The notes below the pieces were generated by a model. It saw only the letters and a list, made by a program, of their open reading frames with translations. It was not told the origin of the DNA and searched no databases. Shown one piece after another: positions 54,224-62,138 of a stretch of 64,000 nt of DNA; positions within the stretch are counted from its first letter, which is position 1, and each line of letters opens with the position of its first letter. The translations under genes were made by a program, and so were the position numbers. This stretch comes from Paracoccus sp. DMF-8. Its GTDB lineage: Bacteria; Pseudomonadota; Alphaproteobacteria; Rhodobacterales; Rhodobacteraceae. The stretch spans positions 372,001 through 436,000 of the forward strand of contig NZ_JARJHL010000005.1 of assembly GCF_029309835.1 (NCBI RefSeq), read 5' to 3'.

Positions 54224-54246
54224 CTTTCTTCATCATGAAAATACCC
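54224..54246 (-). repeat. GGGTATTT intergenic motif, copy 4 (reverse)
   Basis: On the minus strand: GGGTATTT, then TCA, then TGATGAAGAAAG, 31 bp after the stop of the minus-strand PfkB gene and in the same direction as that gene. Confidence 0.85.
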
Positions 54247-54276
54247 AAAAGACCGCGCAACCGCCCCGAACGGCGC

Positions 54277-55290
54277 CTAGATCAGACCTTCCGCGCGAAA
54301 ATCCGGACGGATGTCGCGCTCGGGGCGGGGGCCAACATGGGAAATCACCTCGGCCGCAGCGATGCAGGCCATGCGCCCGGCAGCGGCCAGAGGCGCGCCG
54401 GTCGCCAGACCATAGATCAGCCCTGCCGCGAACTGATCCCCTGCCCCGGTCGCATCCACCGGCACGATGCGCCGGACCGGGGCCAGAACCCGCTCATCGC
54501 CACGGATCAGGATCGCATCATCGCCGGATCGGGTGCAGATCACCGTCCCGCAATCGGCGCGGGCCTGACGCAGGGCGTCCTCGAGGTCCTCGGTCTGATA
54601 CAGCGACTGCCATTCATGGATATTGCCGATGACGTAATCCATCGGCCCCGCGACCAGCTTGCGGAAATCGCCGCGATGGCGGTCGACGCAGAACGGATCC
54701 GAGAGCGCGATACCCGCCTGCCCGCCTGCGGCATGGCAGGCCTCGGTCGCGCGCAGGAATGCCGCCTTGCCCGCGTCCTTGTCGAACAGATAGCCTTCCA
54801 GAAACAGCCAGTCCGCCCCGCTGAAAACCGCCGGGTTGACGTCGCTTTCGCCCAGTTCGGCGGAAATCCCCAGATAGGTGTTCATCGACCGCTCGCCATC
54901 CGGGGTGACGAAGATGATCGAGCGCGAGGTCGGCTCGACCTCTCCGGCCACGGGAGGATTCACGGGAGGATTGACGAAAACCGTGCCCGCGGCCTCGGTC
55001 TGTTCGGCATAGCTGAGGCCAAGCGGATCGGCGGCGACCCGCCCGATAAAGGCGGTGCGCAGACCCAGCATCCCGATCCCCGCCAGCGTATTCGCGACCG
55101 AACCACCCGGCGCCAGCCGCACCGCCGCGCTGTCGGCGGCCTGCGCCGCCGTAAGCCCCTCGGCACGGTCGCGGTCGATCAGCTGCATGATCCCCTTTTC
55201 GATGCCGAGACGCGCCAGCGCCTGATCCGTCGTCGGCGCGATCACATCCATGATCGCATTGCCGATCCCGATCACATAGGGGGTGGTCAT
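54277..55290 (-). CDS. PfkB-family carbohydrate/adenosine kinase
   Basis: A 337-residue ribokinase-fold kinase. The N-terminus has YVIGIGNAIMDVIAPTTDQA, the middle GGSVANTLAGIGMLG and the C-terminal signature DATGAGDQFAAGLIYGLATG (about 268) contains the catalytic Asp and anion hole. Closest remembered relatives are adenosine/inosine-guanosine kinases of proteobacteria. Its start overlaps the endonuclease III stop, and a GGGTATTT motif follows its stop. Confidence 0.85.
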   Translation of the reverse strand: MTTPYVIGIGNAIMDVIAPTTDQALARLGIEKGIMQLIDRDRAEGLTAAQAADSAAVRLAPGGSVANTLAGIGMLGLRTAFIGRVAADPLGLSYAEQTEAAGTVFVNPPVNPPVAGEVEPTSRSIIFVTPDGERSMNTYLGISAELGESDVNPAVFSGADWLFLEGYLFDKDAGKAAFLRATEACHAAGGQAGIALSDPFCVDRHRGDFRKLVAGPMDYVIGNIHEWQSLYQTEDLEDALRQARADCGTVICTRSGDDAILIRGDERVLAPVRRIVPVDATGAGDQFAAGLIYGLATGAPLAAAGRMACIAAAEVISHVGPRPERDIRPDFRAEGLI

Positions 55291-55955
55291 GGGGTCTTCT
55301 CCTCATAGGGGCACAGGTCGGCGATGATGCAGACGCCGCAGCGCGGACGTTTCGCCTGACAGATATAGCGGCCATGCAGGATCAGCCAGTGATGGGCGTT
55401 CTGCTGGAATTCGACGGGGATGTTGTCTTCGATGGCACGCTCGACCTCGATCACATCGCGGCCGGGGGCGATGCGGATGCGGTTGCCAAGGCGAAAGATA
55501 TGGGTATCGACGGCCTGCGCCGGAAACCCGAAGACGCTGTTCAGGACGACATTCGCGGTCTTGCGCCCGACGCCCGGCAGCAGCATCAGCGCCGCGCGCG
55601 AGGTCGGCACCTGCCCGCCGAAATCCTCGACCAGAATGCGCGACAGGGCCATGACGTTCCCGGCCTTTTGCCGGAACAGCCCGATGGTCTTGATGTGATC
55701 CGTCAGCGCCTCCTGCCCCAGATCCAGCATGTCCTGAGGGGTCGATACCTGCGCAAACAGCGCCCTCGTCGCCTTGTTCACCCCGACATCGGTCGCCTGC
55801 GCCGACAGCGCCACCGCGACCAGCAGGGTAAAGGCGTTGGTATATTCCAGTTCGGTGACGGGTTCGGGGTTGCCGTCGCGCAGGCGCGAAAAGATCGCAA
55901 CCTGTTCGGCATAGGGCAAGGCCGGGGGCAGACGTGTCGAAAGCTGTTTTGCCAT
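55287..55955 (-). CDS. nth: Endonuclease III
   Basis: DNA glycosylase/AP lyase for oxidised pyrimidines. The 222-residue protein has VALSAQATDVGVNKAT (about 43), the helix-hairpin-helix LPGVGRKTANVVLN with the catalytic Lys, VDTHIFRLGNR with the catalytic Asp, and a C-terminal [4Fe-4S] motif CQAKRPRCGVCIIADLC (Cys-X6-Cys-X2-Cys-X5-Cys). The ATG at 55955 is preferred; the frame extends upstream without similarity. It diverges from a second DNA-repair gene (methyltransferase). Confidence 0.96.
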   Translation of the reverse strand: MAKQLSTRLPPALPYAEQVAIFSRLRDGNPEPVTELEYTNAFTLLVAVALSAQATDVGVNKATRALFAQVSTPQDMLDLGQEALTDHIKTIGLFRQKAGNVMALSRILVEDFGGQVPTSRAALMLLPGVGRKTANVVLNSVFGFPAQAVDTHIFRLGNRIRIAPGRDVIEVERAIEDNIPVEFQQNAHHWLILHGRYICQAKRPRCGVCIIADLCPYEEKTP

Positions 55956-56076
55956 ATGCTGTCCATGCCCTGCCCGGCCCGCCAGTGCAAGCAGGCGCGT
56001 CGGAACCGGCGGCGGCCTTGCGGCATTTCCCATATGCACCCGCAGATGAACATGCGCAGACAGGAAAGGCCCGGCC

Positions 56077-56673
56077 ATGATGCGTCCCCCGCTGCACATC
56101 CCCCCGCCCGATGAGGGGCTGAGCGTTACCGTCACGCACATGCCCGACAGCGGCCGGGGGGCGGTCCTGTGCATCGGCAGCTTTGCCACGCCGCTTGGCC
56201 CGGTCATCGCCATCGGCGCCGAAGGCACGCTCTGGGCGCTTGGTCTGGCCGCAGAAATCCCGGCCGAGGATGTCCGCGCAGACCTGACCGCACGCTTTCC
56301 AGGCGCCCGCTTCGTCGACGCCCCCGAGGCGCTGGCACCCGCCATCGCAACCCTGATCGCCGGAAAGGGCGAAATCCGGGTGCGGCTGGCCGGAACCGGG
56401 TTCCAGACCCGCGTCTGGCAGGCCCTGCTGGAGGTGCCGCCCGGAAAGGTCGTCAGCTATGCCACGCTGGCCGGCATGATCGGCCAGCCCCGCGCGGTGC
56501 GGGCGGTCGGAACCGCGGTCGGGGCCAATCCGGTATCCTGGGTTGTGCCCTGCCACCGCGTCACACGCACCGGGGGCGCAATCGGCGGCTATCACTGGGG
56601 CGAGACGGTCAAACGCGCCCTGCTGTCGCGCGAAGGCGCCGCCATCGCGCCCCTGCTGATCGCAGAGTTCTGA
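56077..56673 (+). CDS. Methylated-DNA--protein-cysteine methyltransferase
   Basis: Single-use repair protein removing methyl groups from O6-methylguanine. The 198-residue protein has the DNA-binding part VWQALLEVPPGKVVSYATLA (about 112) and the active-site PCHRV in NPVSWVVPCHRVTRTGGAIG (about 149), with GYHWGETVKRALL following. It matches Ogt/Ada-C size with an N-terminal extension. It lies 121 bp from nth on the opposite strand. Confidence 0.94.
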   Translation: MMRPPLHIPPPDEGLSVTVTHMPDSGRGAVLCIGSFATPLGPVIAIGAEGTLWALGLAAEIPAEDVRADLTARFPGARFVDAPEALAPAIATLIAGKGEIRVRLAGTGFQTRVWQALLEVPPGKVVSYATLAGMIGQPRAVRAVGTAVGANPVSWVVPCHRVTRTGGAIGGYHWGETVKRALLSREGAAIAPLLIAEF

Positions 56674-56828
56674 CCGGATGTCAGATGTTTCCGGGTATTC
56701 GCGCTTGCGAATTTCATGGAACCAAGGAAAGGTAATCGCTGTTTGGATCTTGTCGGCGCTGCACATCAAAGCGGTGCGCAAGGGAAAATTCGGGCAAAGG
56801 TGATCTGCCCATACAGAAAGGTTGACAG

Positions 56829-57470
56829 ATGAAAACCCGCATCTCGCTGCTCGCCGCCTCGGCCGGCCTGATCGCTCTTGGTGCCTGCACGGACCAATAT
56901 GGGCAAACCACCGCCCCAAGCCGCACGCAGCAGGGCGCCCTGGCGGGCGCGGTCGTCGGTGGCCTGATCGGCGCCGGTGAAAGCAAACAGAACGCCGTCA
57001 AGGGCGCGATCCTGGGTGCCGGTGTCGGCGCCGTCGGTGGCGCAATTCTGGACCAGCAGGAACGCGCGCTGAAACAGCAGTTGAACAACCCGAACATTCA
57101 GGTCGTCAACCGCGGCAACCATCTGGCCGTCATCATGCCGGAAACGACGCTGTTCGCCGTGGATTCGGCTGCGGTCGGCGCGCAGGGCCAGAACGATCTG
57201 TATACGATCGCGCGCAACCTGAACCAATATCCCAACAGCACGATCCAGGTCATCGGCCACACCGATCCGACCGGATCGCAGGCCTATAACATGGATCTGT
57301 CGCAACGCCGCGCGCGCTCGGTCGCGGGCATCCTGACCGCCGGTGGCGTCGCCACCTCGCGCGTGACGACCACCGGCCATGGCGCCGGTCAGCCGGTCGC
57401 CAGCAACGACACCGCCGCAGGCCGCGCGCAGAACCGTCGCGTGGAAATCCTGATCTTCCCGAGCAGCTGA
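56829..57470 (+). CDS. OmpA-family outer-membrane lipoprotein
   Basis: A 213-residue lipoprotein. It has a signal with lipobox LGAC (Cys19), a glycine-zipper region (QQGALAGAVVGGLIGAGESK and AVKGAILGAGVGAVGGAILD, about 36-76) and a C-terminal OmpA/peptidoglycan-binding domain with VIGHTDPTGSQAYNMDLSQR and AGRAQNRRVEILI. It should tether the outer membrane to peptidoglycan. A terminator follows. Confidence 0.9.
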   Translation: MKTRISLLAASAGLIALGACTDQYGQTTAPSRTQQGALAGAVVGGLIGAGESKQNAVKGAILGAGVGAVGGAILDQQERALKQQLNNPNIQVVNRGNHLAVIMPETTLFAVDSAAVGAQGQNDLYTIARNLNQYPNSTIQVIGHTDPTGSQAYNMDLSQRRARSVAGILTAGGVATSRVTTTGHGAGQPVASNDTAAGRAQNRRVEILIFPSS

Positions 57471-57492
57471 TCGGCCGGACCGGATCGGAACA

Positions 57493-57524
57493 GGGGGCGG
57501 GACGCCATGTCCCGGCCCCTTTTT
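57493..57524 (+). terminator. Intrinsic terminator after the OmpA-type gene
   Basis: GGGGGCGGGAC and GTCCCGGCCCC pair with one mismatch around GCCAT, then five Ts, 23 bp after the stop. Confidence 0.85.
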
Positions 57525-57570
57525 CATGCCTGCCGGGTTACGGGAGCCGCGCGCAGGCAGATCACGACGG

Positions 57571-57600
57571 AAAGGCCCCGCCCGTTTCGCGGCGAGGCCT
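57571..57600 (-). terminator. Terminator of the F0 ATP synthase operon
   Basis: On the minus strand GGCCTCGCC pairs with the GGCGGGGCC side through one G-T pair, then TTT. It begins about 49 bp after the atpF stop. Confidence 0.65.
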
Positions 57601-57648
57601 CTGATCACTGTCCGGGGTTCCCGGTCATTGGCGACCGGAAGATATGTC

Positions 57649-58203
57649 TTAGTTCAGGCGGGTCGCGACTTCGTCGATGGCGCGGTCGATGCCCGCGCTG
57701 CGGTCGGCGGCGGTTGCCTGTTTCTGCAGGATTTCAGTCGCGGCGGTGATGGCGACCTGAACGGCGCGGTCGCGCACGGCACGGACGGCATCGCTTTCGG
57801 CGCTGGCGATCTGATCCTCGGCTGCCTGCAGGCGGCGCGCGATCGAGGCCTTGAGGTCCTGCTTGGCCTTTTCGGCCTGAGCGGTCGCCTCGCGCTTGGC
57901 ATTGGCGACGATTTCATCGGCCTGAACGCTGACCTCACGCTGGCGGCGCTCGTAGGAGGCATAGATTTCCTGCGCTTCTTCACGCAGGCGACGCGCCTCG
58001 GCCAGATCGTTGCGAATGCCTTCGGCGCGTTTGTCCAGGAGGCCCGCGACCAGTTGCGGCACGCGGAAATAGACCAGAATGCCGACAAAGACGATGAAGG
58101 CCAGCGTCACGATGAAATCGGTGTTGCGCAGGCTGAAGAAGGGACCGCTGGCGGCAAAGGCCGGCGAGGCGGTCAGCGCGAGAAATGCGACGAGACGTTT
58201 CAT
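57649..58203 (-). CDS. atpF: ATP synthase F0 subunit b
   Basis: Peripheral-stalk subunit joining F0 to F1. The 184-residue protein starts with a signal-like/hydrophobic N-terminus ([20 protein letters not shown]) and a transmembrane segment ([20 protein letters not shown], about 30-49), then a long charged helix (about 55-170). Its start overlaps the b' gene stop by four bases and it is last in the operon, the alphaproteobacterial arrangement with F1 genes elsewhere. Confidence 0.93.
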   Translation of the reverse strand: MKRLVAFLALTASPAFAASGPFFSLRNTDFIVTLAFIVFVGILVYFRVPQLVAGLLDKRAEGIRNDLAEARRLREEAQEIYASYERRQREVSVQADEIVANAKREATAQAEKAKQDLKASIARRLQAAEDQIASAESDAVRAVRDRAVQVAITAATEILQKQATAADRSAGIDRAIDEVATRLN

Positions 58204-58820
58204 TGCACGCTTCCTTTCAGACGCTGGTCCACGACCTGATCGACAAGCGCCGCATCGACATTGCCGCCGAAGGTGCTGACCAGTTCGGCCGTCACATCGC
58301 GGGCAACGCTGCGGGCGTCGTCAATGGCCGAAGCCCGGATCTCGCCAATGCGCTTTTCCGATTCCGCGGCGCGGGCTGCGATTTCGGCATCGGCATGGGC
58401 GATGGCCTGATCCAGTTCCTTCTGGATTTCGGCGCGATTGGCCGCGACGATTTTCTGTGCCTCGGCGCGCGCATCGGCCAGCGCCTTGTCATAGGCGGCC
58501 TCGGCGTCCTTGGCCTTTTGCTTGAATTCTTCGGCCGCCATCAGATCGCCGGTGATGGCGCCCTGACGATCGGACAGCACGCCCCCGATCCGCGGCAGCG
58601 CGATCTTGGACAGCGCCCAATAGATCACAGCCAGCGAAACCAGCAACCAGAAGATCAGATTGCCAAAGGTCGTGATATCCAGCTGCGGCAATCCGGCACT
58701 GGCTGTCGCCGCTTCCGCAGCAGCAGAGGCATGATGCGCCGCATCGGCAGATTCGGTGACTTGCACCGCATCGGTATTTCCAACCGCGTCAGTCGCGGTC
58801 TGTTGCAACAGGCTGATCAT
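58200..58820 (-). CDS. ATP synthase F0 subunit b'
   Basis: Second stalk subunit, found in photosynthetic and other alphaproteobacteria. The 206-residue protein has an extended Ala/Ser-rich N-terminus (about 1-45), a membrane segment [20 protein letters not shown] (about 55-74) and a long amphipathic helix. It lies 76 bp after atpE and overlaps atpF. The name atpF2 or atpG is used in different genomes. Confidence 0.92.
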   Translation of the reverse strand: MISLLQQTATDAVGNTDAVQVTESADAAHHASAAAEAATASAGLPQLDITTFGNLIFWLLVSLAVIYWALSKIALPRIGGVLSDRQGAITGDLMAAEEFKQKAKDAEAAYDKALADARAEAQKIVAANRAEIQKELDQAIAHADAEIAARAAESEKRIGEIRASAIDDARSVARDVTAELVSTFGGNVDAALVDQVVDQRLKGSVQ

Positions 58821-58896
58821 TTCCTACCCCATGCCGGTCGTTTCACAATCGGGTGGGCGCGTCACGCCCCCACCCAACCGCAAGGATGGCAAAGGA

Positions 58897-59130
58897 TCAG
58901 ACTGCGAACAGCAGCAGCAGCGCGACGAGGAACGAGAAGATCCCCAGAGCTTCGGCAAAGGCCATGCCGATGAACAGCATCGCGGTTTGCGACGCGGCTG
59001 CCGACGGGTTGCGCAGGGCACCGGACAGGTAGTTGCCGGCAACGTTGCCCACACCGATGGCAGCGCCAGCCATACCGACGCAAGCCAGACCGGCGCCGAG
59101 ATACTGACCGAGTTGACCCAGATTTTCCAT
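58897..59130 (-). CDS. atpE: ATP synthase F0 subunit c
   Basis: Proton-carrying ring subunit. The 77-residue hairpin has [20 protein letters not shown] as the first helix and [20 protein letters not shown] with the proton-binding Glu in the second. It lies 59 bp after atpB and 76 bp before b'. Length and the RNPS loop are typical of Paracoccus-type c subunits. Confidence 0.97.
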   Translation of the reverse strand: MENLGQLGQYLGAGLACVGMAGAAIGVGNVAGNYLSGALRNPSAAASQTAMLFIGMAFAEALGIFSFLVALLLLFAV

Positions 59131-59189
59131 GTGAATGCTCCTTGAGGCTTGGAAAGGGTTTGAGATTGTTCCGACGTGTTCCCTTGGCC

Positions 59190-59942
59190 TCAGTGGCTGG
59201 GGTGCAATGCGTCACGCATGTAGACGCAGGTCAGAATGGTGAAGACATAGGCCTGGATGGTGACGACCAGCACTTCCAGTGCATAGACGCCGACGATGGC
59301 CAGAACCGAAACCGGGGCAAGGGCGGCGATGGCGGCAAAGGCTGCGAACACCTTCATCACCGCGTGACCTGCCATGATATTGCCGGCAAGACGAATAGAG
59401 TGGCTGACCGGGCGAACGAAATACGAGATGACCTCGATCACGGCCAGGATGGGGCGCATGACCAAGGGCGCGGACGACACCCAGAACAGGCCCAGAAAAT
59501 GCGTGCCGTTCTTGACGAAGCCCAGGACCGTGACGCCGACAAAGACGAACAGCGCCAGAACCGCCGTCACCGCGATATGCGACGTGGTCGAGAAGGACTT
59601 CGGCAGCAGGGCCAGCGCGTTCGCGAACAGGATGAACATGAACAGCGTCATGATGTAGGGGAAGTATTTCAGGCCGTCCTTGCCGGTCACATCCTCGACC
59701 ATCTTGCGGACCATGCCATACATCAGTTCGGCGATCGACTGCGTGCGGTTCGGGACAATGGCACGGCCACGGGTGCCGATGACCATCAGCGCGATGATCG
59801 CCAGCACGGTAAGGGCCAGCCACAGGGTCGCGTTGGTCGGCGTATACCAGTTCACCGGGCCATCGCCGAACAGCGGCTTGACCACGAACTGATCCATCGG
59901 ATGAAAGGACAATCCGCCCGTTTCTTCTGTCGCCATCGTCAT
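59190..59942 (-). CDS. atpB: ATP synthase F0 subunit a
   Basis: Stator channel subunit. The 250-residue protein has several transmembrane helices and the essential Arg in [20 protein letters not shown] (about 185), with the late [20 protein letters not shown] helix. Its start overlaps the atpI stop by four bases. Confidence 0.96.
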   Translation of the reverse strand: MTMATEETGGLSFHPMDQFVVKPLFGDGPVNWYTPTNATLWLALTVLAIIALMVIGTRGRAIVPNRTQSIAELMYGMVRKMVEDVTGKDGLKYFPYIMTLFMFILFANALALLPKSFSTTSHIAVTAVLALFVFVGVTVLGFVKNGTHFLGLFWVSSAPLVMRPILAVIEVISYFVRPVSHSIRLAGNIMAGHAVMKVFAAFAAIAALAPVSVLAIVGVYALEVLVVTIQAYVFTILTCVYMRDALHPSH

Positions 59943-60283
59943 TCACCCTTGTCGCTGCCGGATGTGCCCGGCTTCTTGCCTATCTCTGCGGCCGTCCGCA
60001 TCATCGTCTTTACCCCGGCCCAAAGCCCCAGAAGGGTAAAGATTACCAGCAGGATCGGCATTGTGCCGAACAACTGGTCGAGCCCGTAACCGATCCCGAA
60101 CCCAAGGACCAGCCCGGCCACAAGTTCGGTCACCATGCGCCACGCCATATTGGCCTGGCTGAAATGTTCTTCCGTCCGCGAGCCGGGACGATCCTTGCCC
60201 TTCCCGCTCAGGCGCTGCTCAAGTCCGCGCAACCGTTCTGCATCACGGGCCCTTTCGGCCTCGTCATCAGATGGGTCTGGCAA
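59939..60283 (-). CDS. atpI: ATP synthase-associated protein AtpI
   Basis: Small membrane protein that helps assemble the c-ring. The 114-residue protein has a charged N-terminus (about 1-40) and two transmembrane helices with [20 protein letters not shown] and [20 protein letters not shown]. The best start is a TTG at 60283. It is the first gene of the atpI-B-E-F'-F operon. Confidence 0.85.
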   Translation of the reverse strand: MPDPSDDEAERARDAERLRGLEQRLSGKGKDRPGSRTEEHFSQANMAWRMVTELVAGLVLGFGIGYGLDQLFGTMPILLVIFTLLGLWAGVKTMMRTAAEIGKKPGTSGSDKGE

Positions 60284-60441
60284 AACTCTGGCTCCTGTTT
60301 GCTTGCTGGGGTGATAGGGGCTCTGCCGCGATGAGTCAAGCAGCGGAAGAATTTATACATCTATCTGATTTTAAATGACATTGCAGTTCTGGCCTGTCGG
60401 AGAAATTGGGCCCTTGCGTTGCCCCTGCCATCTCTTTCATA

Positions 60442-60459
60442 TTCAACTGAGCGGTTGAA
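60442..60459. promoter_or_regulatory. ArsR-type operator
   Basis: TTCAAC and GTTGAA form a perfect dyad around TGAGCG, 12-29 bp upstream of the ArsR-family start. Dyads of this shape are typical ArsR/SmtB sites, so autoregulation is likely. Confidence 0.7.
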
Positions 60460-60470
60460 CGACGAAAAAG

Positions 60471-60812
60471 ATGAACGCCCCGGCCCAGCAACTCGACCAG
60501 ATCTTTGCCGCTCTCGCCGATCCGACGCGGCGGGCCATTCTGGGCATGCTGCTGGAGGACGACATGGCCGTGACCGATGTCGCCGCCCCGTTTCAGGTCA
60601 GCCTTGCGGCGGTGTCCAAACATCTGGCCGTGCTGGCCAATGCCGGGCTGATCCGTCAGGAACGGCGCGGGCGCATCATCTGGTGCATGCTGCAGCCCGA
60701 TGCGATGCGCGATGCCTCGATCTGGATGCAGGGCTTCGGCCAATTCGATCCGATAGACCTGGATGATTTTGAACGGTTTCTGGAAGTGGAATTGAAAACA
60801 CGTCCAGATTGA
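60471..60812 (+). CDS. ArsR-family winged-helix regulator
   Basis: A 113-residue ArsR-type repressor: FAALADPTRRAILGMLLEDD, then VTDVAAPFQVSLAAVSKHLA as the recognition helix region and GLIRQERRGRIIWCMLQPDA as the wing. There is no CXC metal-binding motif; this subgroup often pairs with an SRPBCC-domain protein, but none is adjacent. An operator-like dyad lies in its leader. Confidence 0.88.
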   Translation: MNAPAQQLDQIFAALADPTRRAILGMLLEDDMAVTDVAAPFQVSLAAVSKHLAVLANAGLIRQERRGRIIWCMLQPDAMRDASIWMQGFGQFDPIDLDDFERFLEVELKTRPD

Positions 60813-60935
60813 ATATAGCTGTTGTTAATCTCTTAAATTGATATCATCCTTGAATCATCATCTTGTGGTTGTGATTTGTGATGTTTTCCAAAGCCGGAAA
60901 CGCCTGCATGGCCACAGTCGAAACTGGGGCCTGCC

Positions 60936-62096
60936 ATGCAATATGCCATTACGATGGTCACGTTCAGCACCACCATTCCGTCGGGCGCGTCTGGAACAGA
61001 TGCGCGGCGGGCGTTTTACGGCCAGCGCAATTTCGATTTCACCAATGCGCAGGTCGGTCAGGTGGTGATCGAGGATGACGATGAAGGTTTCGACTATATC
61101 CGCCATGGCGCGACGAATTATCCGGTTGAACATCGGCAGGTTCTGGTTGATCCGACGATCATCGGAACCGATACGGCGCCCCTTCCCGCAGGCACGCAGT
61201 TCAGCGCCTATCCCGGCTCGATCCTGACGGATTCACTGGGCCAGCAATTTTACGCCTTGTTCACCACGATTGCCGATCCCGAGGGCGGCGCGCCCATCGA
61301 GGTCGGGGACAGGCATTCGGCGCTGATCCTGCCGATCCCTTCCACCGATGCAGAGGGTGTGCAGATCTGGCCCAGTTTCGACCCCACGCTGGTTTTCCGC
61401 CAGACGGGAACCATCACCTTCGGCACCAACACGCCCTCGATCCCCTATGATCCGTCCTCTCAGGTTGATCCGTCCGATCCGACCTGTTTCACGGCGGGCA
61501 CGTTGATCCAGACCCCGGATGGCCCGCGCGAGGTGCAGGATCTGCGCATCGGCGACCTGATCCTGACCCGTGATCACGGCGCCCAGCCTCTGCGCTGGAT
61601 CGGGGGGCGGGTGCTGGATGCCGGGCGGCTGGACCTGTCGCCGAACCTGCGCCCGATCCGGATCGGTGCGAGCGCGCTTGGCGCGGGGCTGCCCCGGCGC
61701 GATCTGACCGTCTCGCCCCAGCATCGCGTGCTGGTGCGTTCCGCCGTGGCATCGCGGATGTTCGCCTGTTCCGAGGTCCTGATCGCGGCCAAGCATCTTG
61801 TCGGACTGCCGGGCATTGCCATTTGCCGCGATCTGGCGCCGGTGACCTATCTGCACCTGCTGTTCGACGACCATCAGATCCTGCTGTCGGAAGGGGCGTG
61901 GAGCGAATCCTTCTTCATCGGCCCGCAGGCGCTGAAAAATCTGAAAGGCGCCCAAAGGCGGGAAATCCTGTCGCTTTTTCCCGAACTGGCGCGGACCACG
62001 CCCCGCCCCGCGCGCCCGATGCCGAATGGCCGCCAAAGCCGGAAGCTGGCCCAACGTCACGCCCGAAACGGGCGCGAACTGGTCGTGGCGGATTGA
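60936..62096 (+). CDS. Hint-domain (Hint_2) protein
   Basis: A 386-residue protein. About 180 N-terminal residues are of no family I recognise; then a bacterial Hint domain begins at the nucleophile DPTCFTAGTLIQTPDGPREV (Cys about 183) with RIGDLILTRDHGAQPLRWIG, SPQHRVLVRS and FDDHQILLSEGAWSESFF. No C-terminal His-Asn splice junction is visible, so it probably cleaves or esterifies rather than splices. Proteins of this type are expanded in Rhodobacterales, some exported. An AT-rich 123-bp region precedes it and a strong terminator follows. Confidence 0.8.
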   Translation: MQYAITMVTFSTTIPSGASGTDARRAFYGQRNFDFTNAQVGQVVIEDDDEGFDYIRHGATNYPVEHRQVLVDPTIIGTDTAPLPAGTQFSAYPGSILTDSLGQQFYALFTTIADPEGGAPIEVGDRHSALILPIPSTDAEGVQIWPSFDPTLVFRQTGTITFGTNTPSIPYDPSSQVDPSDPTCFTAGTLIQTPDGPREVQDLRIGDLILTRDHGAQPLRWIGGRVLDAGRLDLSPNLRPIRIGASALGAGLPRRDLTVSPQHRVLVRSAVASRMFACSEVLIAAKHLVGLPGIAICRDLAPVTYLHLLFDDHQILLSEGAWSESFFIGPQALKNLKGAQRREILSLFPELARTTPRPARPMPNGRQSRKLAQRHARNGRELVVAD

Positions 62097-62099
62097 TGC

Positions 62100-62133
62100 A
62101 AAGGGGCCTGCCCGATATCCGGCAGGCCCCTTT
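62100..62133. terminator. Bidirectional terminator
   Basis: AAAGGGGCCTGCC and GGCAGGCCCCTTT form a perfect 13-bp stem around eight bases between the convergent Hint and nucleotidase genes, with T tracts on both strands. Confidence 0.92.
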
Positions 62134-62138
62134 GTCCT

